Origin: Nitrospirota bacterium
Lineage (GTDB): Bacteria > Nitrospirota > Thermodesulfovibrionia > Thermodesulfovibrionales > SM23-35
Reading direction: 5' to 3'
Assembly: GCA_018262395.1 (NCBI GenBank)
Contig: JAGSYM010000040.1
Coordinates: forward strand, 1-7,859
Length of the DNA: 7,859 nt
Part shown: positions 1 through 5,680 of the stretch, in pieces
Layout of the letters: each line of letters starts with the position of its first letter
Position numbering within the stretch: position 1 is the stretch's first letter
Notes under the pieces: model-generated
The model's input: the letters and a program-made list of their open reading frames with translations, nothing else
Databases searched by the model: none
Told to the model about the DNA's origin: nothing
Program-made: the position numbers and the translations under genes

Positions 1-669
1 GCCCTTGCGGGACTGTATGACAAAAAAGTCTGGGCAGAATCCTCTTACAGAATATTTAAACTCATAGAAGATATCGGCGGCCGCTTTCACTTGAGAGGAT
101 TAGAAAACCTGCGTTCCTGCCGGAAACCGTTGGTTTTCATAAGCAACCATATGAGCACGCTGGAAACATTTGTTTTCCCCTGCATCATCGCGCCCCTTGT
201 AAAAGTGACCTTTGTCGTTAAGGACAGCCTGGTCAAACACCCCTTATTCGGGCCCATAATGCGCTCCCGGGATCCCATAGTTGTAAAAAGAGAAAATCCC
301 CGTGAGGATTTTCAAACTGTTATGGCCAAGGGAAAGGAGCTGTTAGATAGGGGGACCTCCATCATTATTTTCCCCCAGAGTACCCGGTCTGCCGAATTTG
401 TACCGGAAGAATTTAATTCTCTGGGCATCAAACTGGCCAAATCCGCCGGGGTTCAGGTTATGCCTGTGGCGGTCAAGACGGATTTCTGGGGTAACGGGAA
501 ATACCTGAAAGATTTAGGAGCTATAAACCGCAGCAAGCCAATCCATATAGTTTTCGGCAAGCCTTTTTCAATTCAGGGAAGCGGCAAAGAGGAACATAAG
601 CAGGTTCTCGATTTCATTATCAGTCATCTCCAGCAATGGGGAGGATTGGTCAACCAAGGCAAGCAATGA
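1..669 (+). CDS. Lysophospholipid acyltransferase-family protein (PlsC/AGPAT-like), 5' end outside window
   Basis: The frame is open from base 1, so the N-terminus is missing; 222 residues are visible. The TTG at 91 is not the likely start, because the residues before it (IFKLIEDIGGRFHLRG) fit the family. The fold is that of the PlsC superfamily, membrane-associated enzymes that move an acyl chain from acyl-ACP or acyl-CoA to a lysophospholipid. Block I is SNHMSTLET (histidine at 148-150), giving HX4E instead of the usual HX4D. Block III is FPQSTRS (370-390) where FPEGTRS is usual. A block IV-like stretch VMPVAVKTD follows at about residues 154-162, then FGKPF. From memory, a sub-branch of environmental PlsC-like proteins shares NHMSTLET and FPQ-TRS, so I read these changes as subfamily features and not decay. 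Acceptor specificity cannot be told. The next plus-strand gene is far downstream, so a shared operon is doubtful. Confidence 0.85.
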   Translation, partial: ALAGLYDKKVWAESSYRIFKLIEDIGGRFHLRGLENLRSCRKPLVFISNHMSTLETFVFPCIIAPLVKVTFVVKDSLVKHPLFGPIMRSRDPIVVKRENPREDFQTVMAKGKELLDRGTSIIIFPQSTRSAEFVPEEFNSLGIKLAKSAGVQVMPVAVKTDFWGNGKYLKDLGAINRSKPIHIVFGKPFSIQGSGKEEHKQVLDFIISHLQQWGGLVNQGKQ

Positions 670-1010
670 AATAAAGACAGATGATGTCATCCTTCAATAA
701 AAGGTGGAATTTTGTGGCCGCAGGCTTCAGCCTGGGTTGATTGGCGCAGCCTGAAGGTTGCGGCTACCCCCCCTTCGGGTGAACTGTTGCGAGATGATAG
801 CTCTCTGTAATTTTCATCTTCTTTATACCGATAAAATAGCGTAAAATACATAAAAATTTTCATAAGCATCGGGGGATAGTCCGCCAAATGAACTCGACTT
901 ACTGGTGGAAGCGGAAGAGCAGACAAAAAAGGCTTGTAGGCCGGGCTCTTGTCAGATCAAAGTCATATTCTGAACAGCAAAATGCGTCCCGTAACTTCAG
1001 CATTAAGATC
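670..1010. other. Intergenic gap between acyltransferase and lipoprotein genes
   Basis: These 341 bases hold a REP-like double hairpin (714-767), directly followed by a C7 run and a small CCC-TTC-GGG stem (767-779). After that comes AT-rich sequence (about 805-865) that could hold a promoter for the lipoprotein gene, although no convincing -35/-10 pair stands out. The lipoprotein frame is open through 888-1010 with an ATG at 888, so part of this gap would be coding if that earlier start is used. No RNA gene was seen. Confidence 0.6.
714..767. repeat. REP-like palindromic element: two small hairpins in inverted orientation
   Basis: Arm 714-734 and the reverse complement of 747-767 match at 17 of 21 positions (GTRGCCGCA..CTTCAG.CTG), with 12 bases between them. 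Each arm also folds on itself. CAGGCT-TC-AGCCTG (721-734) is a perfect 6-bp stem. Bases 745-762 form an 8-bp stem with one G-T wobble and a GA loop. This double symmetry is the layout of bacterial REP/BIME elements, which sit in intergenic DNA and are spread by TnpA-REP transposases. Only one copy lies in the window, so its repeat status in the genome is inferred from structure. Confidence 0.6.
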
Positions 1011-1727
1011 ATGAATATTCTGCTCGTTTTATTCATATTTCCTCTTTTAGTTTTTTATCTCAACGGTTGTACGACCAAGTATAGCGCGCGTGATCCGGAC
1101 CAGAAACAGGCCCTTCGGACTTTAGCCGGAGGAGTTGCAGGAATCTTACTTGCAGGAAACACCGGAGGAGCTATTGTTGGCGCTTTAGTCGTGGATATCG
1201 TCAGTGTAGCAACAATTAAGTACGAGGACAAACAACTGGAAAACGGAGACCAGGCGGCAAAGAGATACAAAGAGCTGGAGCAGAAGGCTGAAGAAAGAAA
1301 AGATCAGGAAAAAAAGGCCGAGGATAAGAAAGATCAGGAAAAGAAAGCTGAGGACAAAAAGGACCAGGAGAGAAAGGCTGAAAAGAAAAAATTTGAAGAA
1401 AAGAGAGTGAAACTTATCATAGAAGAATCATCTGTCTCAACCCACACCGTGAAAACCGGGGCAACAGTGAAGGCGAATATCCAGTATACATTGCTTACCC
1501 CGGACAGGACAGAACATATCAAGATTACAGAAACAAGGAGACTCCGGACTGCTTACAGCACCAGGGAAGTGGATACGAGAGACATCTCCAGATCGCAGGG
1601 AACCTTCCTGTCTTCGGTGCAGTTCACACTGCCTGAAGATATGCCGAAAGGCTATTGCATTTTGTACACTACTGTGACAGACGGAAAACGCGAAAAAACA
1701 GCACAATCTGTCTTGAATATTCTGTAA
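1011..1727 (+). CDS. Putative lipoprotein: glycine zipper, charged 10-residue repeat helix, C-terminal beta domain
   Basis: Not a gene I can name. From ATG 1011 it encodes 238 residues. Residues 1-19 are a hydrophobic signal peptide ending in L-N-G before Cys20, a plausible lipobox for lipid attachment. Residues 40-59 (GGVAGILLAGNTGGAIVGAL) form a glycine-zipper segment like those of SlyB/YMGG-type outer-membrane lipoproteins. Residues 77-132 are highly charged helix with four KAExxKxxEx repeats. Residues about 133-238 alternate hydrophobic and polar residues like a small beta-sandwich. ATG 1011 is chosen because it puts the signal peptide at the N-terminus. No Shine-Dalgarno precedes it, however, and ATG 888, behind a GGGGGA at 871-876, would add 41 basic residues in the same frame. 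It converges on the SspB-like gene with 19 bases between the stops. A structural envelope role is inference. Confidence 0.78.
   Translation: MNILLVLFIFPLLVFYLNGCTTKYSARDPDQKQALRTLAGGVAGILLAGNTGGAIVGALVVDIVSVATIKYEDKQLENGDQAAKRYKELEQKAEERKDQEKKAEDKKDQEKKAEDKKDQERKAEKKKFEEKRVKLIIEESSVSTHTVKTGATVKANIQYTLLTPDRTEHIKITETRRLRTAYSTREVDTRDISRSQGTFLSSVQFTLPEDMPKGYCILYTTVTDGKREKTAQSVLNIL
1284..1403 (+). repeat. Four tandem 30-bp coding repeats (10 residues each)
   Basis: The units are 1284-1313, 1314-1343, 1344-1373 and 1374-1403. They encode KAEERKDQEK, KAEDKKDQEK, KAEDKKDQER and KAEKKKFEEK. The first three are nearly the same at DNA level and the fourth has diverged, as expected if the array grew by duplication. 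Opposite charges spaced three to four residues apart favour a stiff single alpha-helix or coiled coil. Repeat number could vary between strains. Confidence 0.85.
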
Positions 1728-1746
1728 AGTGTCAATCGGTTATCTG

Positions 1747-2181
1747 TCAATCCTTTGCTTTTCTGAACCTGTCCAGAGACACTATTTTATTGTCACGGTT
1801 ATCCGTTTCCCCGGATTCTGATACATTGCCGGATTTCATTACAGAATCTCTTTGCTCCCATATGTCCCACCGGTCCAATTTTATCTTTGCGTCAGGGGAA
1901 AATACCGACATAATATCATCGGAATGAAGGAAACATTTTTCGGACCTGTTGCTCAGTCCGAAACCCAGGGTAGCATTGATATTCCCGTCGTCTGACCACA
2001 CGAGATTTTTATAATTCCTCTGGTTGAAGACCAGGATGAGCCCCTTTTGCTTCTCGTCCTCGCTGAATCCCCGAGTACCGATAACCGTGTTTTCTGAATA
2101 TCTTACGACGACATAGACCTGACCATAGTCGTTCAGGATGTCATAGAAGAGATTCTGAAGATATTTAATCTGATTTTTCAT
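1747..2181 (-). CDS. sspB: Probable ClpXP adaptor, SspB-like (stringent starvation protein B family)
   Basis: The protein has 144 residues from ATG 2181; a GTG at 2184 is the alternative. SspB proteins deliver substrates, including ssrA-tagged peptides from stalled ribosomes, to the ClpXP protease in the cytoplasm. The order of elements fits the family. There is an N-terminal helix (1-18), strands around VYVVVRY (22-28) and GLILVFNQ (47-54), then NLVWSDDGINATLGFG-like sequence (59-75), then FLHSDDIMSVFSPD (84-97). A polar linker (111-131) leads to a C-terminal tail KIVSLDRFRK (132-141). That tail resembles the VVSLDxFRKK ClpX-docking tail I recall from alphaproteobacterial SspB. The assignment rests on recalled patterns; the core is divergent, and no other family fits better. 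It is co-directional with ftsZ but separated by 330 bases of repeats and has its own candidate promoter, so it is probably transcribed separately. No Shine-Dalgarno precedes the start. Confidence 0.65.
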   Translation of the reverse strand: MKNQIKYLQNLFYDILNDYGQVYVVVRYSENTVIGTRGFSEDEKQKGLILVFNQRNYKNLVWSDDGNINATLGFGLSNRSEKCFLHSDDIMSVFSPDAKIKLDRWDIWEQRDSVMKSGNVSESGETDNRDNKIVSLDRFRKAKD

Positions 2182-2184
2182 CAC

Positions 2185-2218
2185 AGTATATCTTAGACCA
2201 TAGATGAAAAATAGACAA
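2185..2218 (-). promoter_or_regulatory. Candidate sigma70-type promoter for the SspB-like gene
   Basis: On the minus strand, TTGTCT (2213-2218) and TAAGAT (2190-2195) are separated by exactly 17 bases. Each matches the -35 or -10 consensus at 4 of 6 positions. A closer -10 match, TATACT (2185-2190, 5 of 6), overlaps it but would give a 22-base spacer from the same -35. Either choice puts the transcription start within a few bases of the GTG/ATG start codons at 2184/2181, leaving no room for a leader. No other pair this good was seen upstream. Confidence 0.4.
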
Positions 2219-2304
2219 AACGTTGATTTAAATTAACCCAGAACTTTCATTGTAATCAAAGAATTCCTTGAATCTCTGCTTCGGGGTTACTGTTTCCGTT
2301 ATTC

Positions 2305-2422
2305 TGTCATTCCCGCTTGTCGGGAATCCTTCTGAATAATTCTTATAACAGAAAAATACATAAAGCAAAGAAAGATTCCGGCCCCTCCAAAATGACGGGC
2401 GGGCAAGCATGCCGGAATGACA
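2305..2422. repeat. 118-bp element of two hairpins with TGTCATTCC inverted ends
   Basis: The ends TGTCATTCC (2305-2313) and GGAATGACA (2414-2422) are perfect inverted repeats. Two nested palindromes lie inside: ATTCCCG (2309-2315) with CGGGAAT (2321-2327), loop 5; and ATTCCGGC (2375-2382) with GCCGGAAT (2411-2418), loop 28. The inner flanks CGGGAATCCTTCT (2321-2333) and AGAAAGATTCCGG (2369-2381) are also inverted copies, matching at 11 of 13 positions. The unit therefore looks like two copies of one TGTCATTCC-SG...GGAATC-YTTCT repeat, head to head. TCATTCCCG...CGGGAAT repeats are common intergenic elements in many bacteria. It could be REP-like or a small MITE; no flanking target duplication was seen. 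Confidence 0.6.
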
Positions 2423-2431
2423 TATTTTAAT

Positions 2432-2453
2432 ACCTCGCAGCTTGCTGCGGAGT
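2432..2453. repeat. Hairpin CGCAGC-TT-GCTGCG downstream of ftsZ
   Basis: A perfect 6-bp stem (2436-2441 with 2444-2449) and a TT loop extend outward by a T-G wobble, one mismatch and two more pairs to 2432 and 2453. On the minus strand it follows the ftsZ-proximal hairpin by 18 bases and is followed by ATTAAAATAT, which is AT-rich but not a T-run. It may be a back-up terminator, an RNA end-stabiliser or another dispersed palindromic repeat. Confidence 0.4.
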
Positions 2454-2464
2454 GATTCATTAGA

Positions 2465-2490
2465 GGGGGGGGAGGGGCCTCCGGGGGGGG
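2465..2490 (+). other. Long G-tracts (G8-A-G4-CCTCC-G8), possible DNA G-quadruplex
   Basis: The runs are G8 at 2465-2472, G4 at 2474-2477 and G8 at 2483-2490. Four runs of three G with short loops can be drawn on the plus strand, which is the template strand for ftsZ transcription; the transcript is C-rich. The 2472-2499 hairpin competes with this fold, since they share bases. Runs this long are also prone to length errors in sequencing and to slippage in the cell. Confidence 0.45.
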
Positions 2491-2499
2491 AGACCCCTC
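2472..2499 (-). terminator. Likely terminator-like hairpin at the end of the dcw operon
   Basis: The arms 2489-2499 and 2472-2482 form an 11-bp stem with a 6-base loop, starting 13 bases after the ftsZ stop. Read from the minus strand all 11 positions pair, one as G-U; read from the plus strand that position is a C-A mismatch, so the fold favours RNA from the ftsZ direction. The stem is very GC-rich. It is followed by a C-run, not a U-run, so it is not a textbook intrinsic terminator. It may act with Rho or as an mRNA 3'-end stabiliser. Confidence 0.5.
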
Positions 2500-2512
2500 T
2501 TGGGAGGGAAAC

Positions 2513-3676
2513 TTAAAGCTCCTTGTGGAGCTGGGGTGACTTTCTGAGGAATGTCGGCATATCAATATGTTCTTCATAGGACATGATATCAGTCGGTATC
2601 ATGTCCGTACCTAAATTCTGACTGAGATTTTTGGACAGAACCCTCTCTGAACCTTTCAACTGTACGGGATGTCTGAGAGGTGTCCATGGTTTAACCTGCG
2701 GGAGGTCAACCTTCTCCTTCTGATCACTGAACCCCGTCGCTATAACGGTTACCCGCACTTCATCGCTGATATCAGGATCTATAACTGCACCGATAATGAC
2801 GTGGACGTCTTCATGGGCAGAGTCGTATATGTATGAAACAGCTTCTTTAACACCGTCAAGTGACAGCTCAAGCCCTCCGGTAATATTTACAAGGATACCC
2901 TTCGCGCCTTCAATCGATGAATCTTCCAGGAGGGGATTTGATATCGCCTTTCTGGCTGCCTCAAGAGCGCCTCCCTCTCCCTTCCCGAAGCCGGAGCCCA
3001 TGACCCCTCTGCCCTTATCCTGAATGATTGTCTTGACATCGGCAAAGTCAACATTGATAAGTCCGGGGATGAGGATAATATCGGATATTCCCTGAACCGC
3101 CTGCTTTAAAACATCGTTCGCTACCGCAAATGACTTGAGAAGAGGGGTTCCTTTTTCAACAACAAGCCCTATTTTGTCATTGGGTATGACTATGAGGGTG
3201 TCAACATTATTTCTCAGCTCTTTGATTCCCTCTTCGGCATTCGCATACCGTATCTTCCCTTCATAGAAAAACGGCTTTGTGATAACTGCGATGGTGATAG
3301 CGCCAAGTTCTTTTGCAATACCGGCAATCACAGGGCTTGCACCGGTTCCCGTACCTCCTCCCATGCCCGCGGTTATAAAAACCATGTCAGCCCCCTCCAG
3401 ATATTCAGCTATCAGTGAGCCGTCTTCAAGGGCAGCGTCTCTGCCGACCTGCGGGTCTGAACCAGCACCAAGCCCCCTCGTAAGATTGGATCCAATCTGG
3501 ATCCTGGCAGGCGCCAGAGAGGTCTCGAGTGCCTGCATATCAGTGTTCACCGCTATAAATTCAACACCATGCAGATTCGAGGCTATCATCGTATTCAGGG
3601 CATTGCCCCCTGCACCACCGACACCGACAACCTTAATTTTCGCAGTCTGTCCCCGTACCTCTTCAATTTCGAACAT
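2513..3676 (-). CDS. ftsZ: Cell division protein FtsZ
   Basis: This is the tubulin-like GTPase that polymerises into the cytokinetic ring. The protein has 387 residues, usual for the family. The N-terminal nucleotide-binding glycines are at 18-24 (GVGGAGG). The tubulin signature GGGTGTG is at 106-112. The T7 loop NVDFADVK (208-215) carries Asp210 and Asp213, which complete the GTPase site of the next subunit. The globular core ends near 318. A short linker (about 319-369) leads to the C-terminal peptide IDMPTFLRK (371-379), the usual docking site for FtsA and other partners, with eight further residues (380-387) after it. The start ATG has a strong AGGAGGG seven bases upstream and lies inside ftsA, with 14 bases shared. 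It is the last gene of the cluster and is followed by a hairpin. No key residue is missing. Confidence 0.99.
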   Translation of the reverse strand: MFEIEEVRGQTAKIKVVGVGGAGGNALNTMIASNLHGVEFIAVNTDMQALETSLAPARIQIGSNLTRGLGAGSDPQVGRDAALEDGSLIAEYLEGADMVFITAGMGGGTGTGASPVIAGIAKELGAITIAVITKPFFYEGKIRYANAEEGIKELRNNVDTLIVIPNDKIGLVVEKGTPLLKSFAVANDVLKQAVQGISDIILIPGLINVDFADVKTIIQDKGRGVMGSGFGKGEGGALEAARKAISNPLLEDSSIEGAKGILVNITGGLELSLDGVKEAVSYIYDSAHEDVHVIIGAVIDPDISDEVRVTVIATGFSDQKEKVDLPQVKPWTPLRHPVQLKGSERVLSKNLSQNLGTDMIPTDIMSYEEHIDMPTFLRKSPQLHKEL

Positions 3677-4919
3677 ACTCTATCCCTCCTTTTTTTATTT
3701 TGAATATCTCTTTAAACCAATCTTTCATCTTTCCGAATACTCCCCGGACAGCGTCAGTGGAATACACCCGATCTGATGCAGCTTCAAAGCCGTAAAGCAC
3801 AAGACCTGCTCCGGCTGAACAGACCGGATTGTTGAGTATATCCCGAACGCCATGTATATTCATGGGACCCCCAATCCTGACAGGCAGCCCCCATGCTGAT
3901 TCTGCCATTGTGCCGAGTCCTTCAAGCAATGCCCCGCCTCCGGTCAGGACAACTCCTGTCGATGCAATATCATGGCCGGAGCATGAGAGAAATTCTCCGC
4001 GCAGTAAATCAAGAAATTCATCCGTTCTTGCCTGGAGTATCTCTGCCAAATGCCTTCGCAAAACCATTTTTTCCTGTCCGCCCTGAACAACAGGTATCTT
4101 TTCTGATTCGCCGACCGTATGCGTGCCTGCCGACCCGCAACATTTCTTAATGCGTTCAGCCTCGGTCACGGGAATTTTCAGACCGACAGCGATATCATTG
4201 GTGAAGTGATTCCCCCCTATAGCAAGTACAAACGCATGGCTCGGCCAGCCGTCTTTATAGAAAATAACGTCTGTTGTACCGCCGCCGATATCGACAACGG
4301 CAGCTCCCAGTTCCCGTTCATCATTGGTAAGTATGGCTTCTGCCGATGCAAGTGGACCGAAAACCATATCTGCAACCTCAACCCCTGCCTTTTCGCAGCA
4401 CCTCAGAAGGTTCTGCATCGAAGTTACTGCCGCTGTAACGGCATAAACCTTTGCCTCAAGCCTTTCCCCTATCATTCCGACCGGATCCTTTATTCCGTTC
4501 TGGCCATCGATGCTGTATCCAGCCGGTACAATGTGAAGCAGTTCTCTATCCAGTGGCACATAGAGAGCTTTCGCGGAATCAAGCACCTTATCAACATCAG
4601 CATAGGTTACTTCCCTTCCCCCGACACCGCGGGCGCCGATAGTATGAGCGCCTTTTATATGCGCTCCCGAGATACTGACATACACGGAATTGATTTCGAC
4701 ACCAAGAGAAGACTCTGTTTCCATCAGAACCTTCCTGATTGACTGAACCGTCTCCTCCGTATTCACAATGGCCCCTTTTCTCATGCCCTGCGAGGGGGAT
4801 AGATGCATGCCGCGAAATGCTAACGTACCGCTCACAACCTCCCCGACAACAGCACATATCTTCGTTGTCCCCACATCAAGGCCGACAATGATATCTTCAG
4901 GGTGACCCCGTTGAATCAC
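3663..4919 (-). CDS. ftsA: Cell division protein FtsA
   Basis: This actin-like ATPase tethers FtsZ filaments to the inner membrane and recruits later division proteins. The protein has 418 residues, close to the 420 of E. coli. The phosphate-1 motif is GLDVGTTK (13-20), the phosphate-2 motif DIGGGTTD (210-217) and the adenosine motif TGGGALLEG (326-334). The 1C-type subdomain spans roughly 85-165. An amphipathic membrane-targeting helix, about 393-406 (RGVFGKMKDWFKEIF region), is followed by a 12-residue tail KIKKGGIEYVRN. The last codons of that tail contain the ftsZ ribosome binding site and start codon. Translation starts at GTG 4919, whose bases overlap the ftsQ stop as GTGA, with GGAGGG eight bases upstream. 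These overlaps imply coupled translation with both neighbours, a usual way to fix the FtsA:FtsZ ratio. Confidence 0.99.
   Translation of the reverse strand: MIQRGHPEDIIVGLDVGTTKICAVVGEVVSGTLAFRGMHLSPSQGMRKGAIVNTEETVQSIRKVLMETESSLGVEINSVYVSISGAHIKGAHTIGARGVGGREVTYADVDKVLDSAKALYVPLDRELLHIVPAGYSIDGQNGIKDPVGMIGERLEAKVYAVTAAVTSMQNLLRCCEKAGVEVADMVFGPLASAEAILTNDERELGAAVVDIGGGTTDVIFYKDGWPSHAFVLAIGGNHFTNDIAVGLKIPVTEAERIKKCCGSAGTHTVGESEKIPVVQGGQEKMVLRRHLAEILQARTDEFLDLLRGEFLSCSGHDIASTGVVLTGGGALLEGLGTMAESAWGLPVRIGGPMNIHGVRDILNNPVCSAGAGLVLYGFEAASDRVYSTDAVRGVFGKMKDWFKEIFKIKKGGIEYVRN
3684..3690 (-). promoter_or_regulatory. Strong ftsZ ribosome binding site inside ftsA
   Basis: AGGAGGG lies seven bases before the ftsZ ATG, near-perfect for pairing with 16S rRNA. 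It is read within the ftsA tail as the codons for Lys-Gly-Gly, and is preceded by a run of seven A. It is the best Shine-Dalgarno in the window, in keeping with the high FtsZ level a cell needs. Confidence 0.85.
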
Positions 4920-5680
4920 TCCTCAATCCCTCCGGTGGCTATCGGTTTGACAATTGCCTTATCGCCAAACCGCAAATCTATATAATCAACAGGGATATTT
5001 CTATCCCTGAGATTTTCCTCCAGTTGAATGAGCCGTTCGAGCTTTTCCTCATACCCTCCTGCTCCTATTTTGACAACCGTTTCGTCCATCTCTACGCGCA
5101 ATTCATCCGGTTTATGCGCAATAACTTCGATATGGCCTTTTTCTGAAGTGAACCCCTTATCGTTCAGCCGGCGTACGAGCTGCAGGGCCTCAGAAAAGCC
5201 CTCCTTTTCTTTGTACGGATCACTGACGATGATCGGCAGAAAAGGCACTGCATCATCCTTCATCTCTTCGAGGATTTTCCCCTTTTCATCAATGAGGAAG
5301 AGATGCTCGTGCATATCGAGCAGCGCAAACGGCTCTGTCTCCCTGATGGATATCGAGAGTGTTCCCGGGAATTCCCGCCGCACCTGTGCAGACTTGATCC
5401 ACGGCGACTTCAGCATCTGACGGCTGACCTCCCTGCATGAAACCGCCAGGAGACTTTTGTTCATCTGGACTCCCGCAAATTCCTTCAATTCCTCATCTGT
5501 CAGGTGTTTATTCTCAAGAAAAACAATTTTCTGAATGGGATAGAGAGGTTTCATGTGCTGCGCATGATGATAAAAATATATGCAGAGCGCACTTATGACG
5601 ACACAGGTGATTGCTGCGATATTCCACTTACTGAATAGAGGAATGCTCTTCCCCTCTCTCTTCAGTTTATTCGCTTTCAT
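4916..5680 (-). CDS. ftsQ: Cell division protein FtsQ (DivIB family)
   Basis: This bitopic inner-membrane protein of the divisome links the cytoplasmic ring to periplasmic cell-wall synthesis through FtsB/FtsL. With ATG 5680 it has 254 residues. There is a basic cytoplasmic segment (1-19) and one transmembrane helix, about 20-37. A POTRA domain, about 47-116, begins [14 protein letters not shown] and contains [21 protein letters not shown] beta domain (about 117-245) ends with the typical [16 protein letters not shown]. The frame is open further up to a TTG at 5734, but ATG 5680 has GAGGTG six bases upstream and leaves a 14-base overlap with ddl like the other junctions, so I chose it. Sequence is weakly conserved in this family; position between ddl and ftsA makes the call secure. 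Confidence 0.96.
   Translation of the reverse strand: MKANKLKREGKSIPLFSKWNIAAITCVVISALCIYFYHHAQHMKPLYPIQKIVFLENKHLTDEELKEFAGVQMNKSLLAVSCREVSRQMLKSPWIKSAQVRREFPGTLSISIRETEPFALLDMHEHLFLIDEKGKILEEMKDDAVPFLPIIVSDPYKEKEGFSEALQLVRRLNDKGFTSEKGHIEVIAHKPDELRVEMDETVVKIGAGGYEEKLERLIQLEENLRDRNIPVDYIDLRFGDKAIVKPIATGGIEE
4928..4933 (-). promoter_or_regulatory. ftsA ribosome binding site supporting the GTG start
   Basis: GGAGGG sits eight bases before GTG 4919, inside the last ftsQ codons. No ATG in the ftsA frame lies near it, so this site decides in favour of the GTG start and the GTGA overlap with the ftsQ stop. Confidence 0.75.

Larger units (their letters stand above)
2182..2512. other. Repeat-rich non-coding interval between ftsZ and the SspB-like gene
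   Basis: These 331 bases contain, from right to left, the ftsZ-proximal hairpin with its G-tracts (2465-2499), a second hairpin (2432-2453), a 118-bp element with inverted ends (2305-2422), a plain AT-rich stretch (about 2219-2300) in which I see nothing definite, and a candidate promoter (2185-2218). Small open frames that cross this interval lack a start signal or family likeness and overlap the palindromes. Confidence 0.7.

Noticed and set aside
680..691. GATGA-TG-TCATC hairpin soon after the acyltransferase stop, considered as a terminator
   Set aside because: Only five base pairs, AT-rich and without a T-run.
788..850. Possible promoter pieces before the lipoprotein gene (TTGCGA, TAATTT, TAAAAT)
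   Set aside because: No pair has both good matches and 16-18 base spacing; AT-rich sequence yields such hexamers by chance.
687..926. Minus-strand open frame of 79 codons in the gap after the acyltransferase
   Set aside because: It is made largely of the REP-like palindrome and has no supported start or homology.
1730..1752. 8-bp direct repeat TGTCAATC (1730-1737 and 1745-1752) at the convergent gene ends
   Set aside because: Too short to claim as a target-site duplication or binding site; the second copy is in the SspB-like gene.
2299..2577. Minus-strand open frames (2228-2410 and 2299-2577) in the gap downstream of ftsZ
   Set aside because: They run through the palindromes and G-tracts, giving proline-rich nonsense, and one overlaps the ftsZ end.
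3690..3698. A-AAA-AAA slippery heptamer in the ftsA frame just before the ftsZ ribosome site
   Set aside because: A -1 shift does not enter the ftsZ frame (ftsZ is +1 relative to ftsA), so no FtsA-FtsZ fusion would result; no stimulatory fold was seen.
3279..3776. Plus-strand open frame of 165 codons opposite ftsZ and the ftsA end
   Set aside because: Exact antisense of conserved ftsZ; the protein is low in family likeness and rich in Pro/Ser/Ala as mirror frames usually are.
4119..4742. Plus-strand open frame of 207 codons opposite ftsA
   Set aside because: Antisense of the conserved FtsA core; no recognisable domain or ribosome site.
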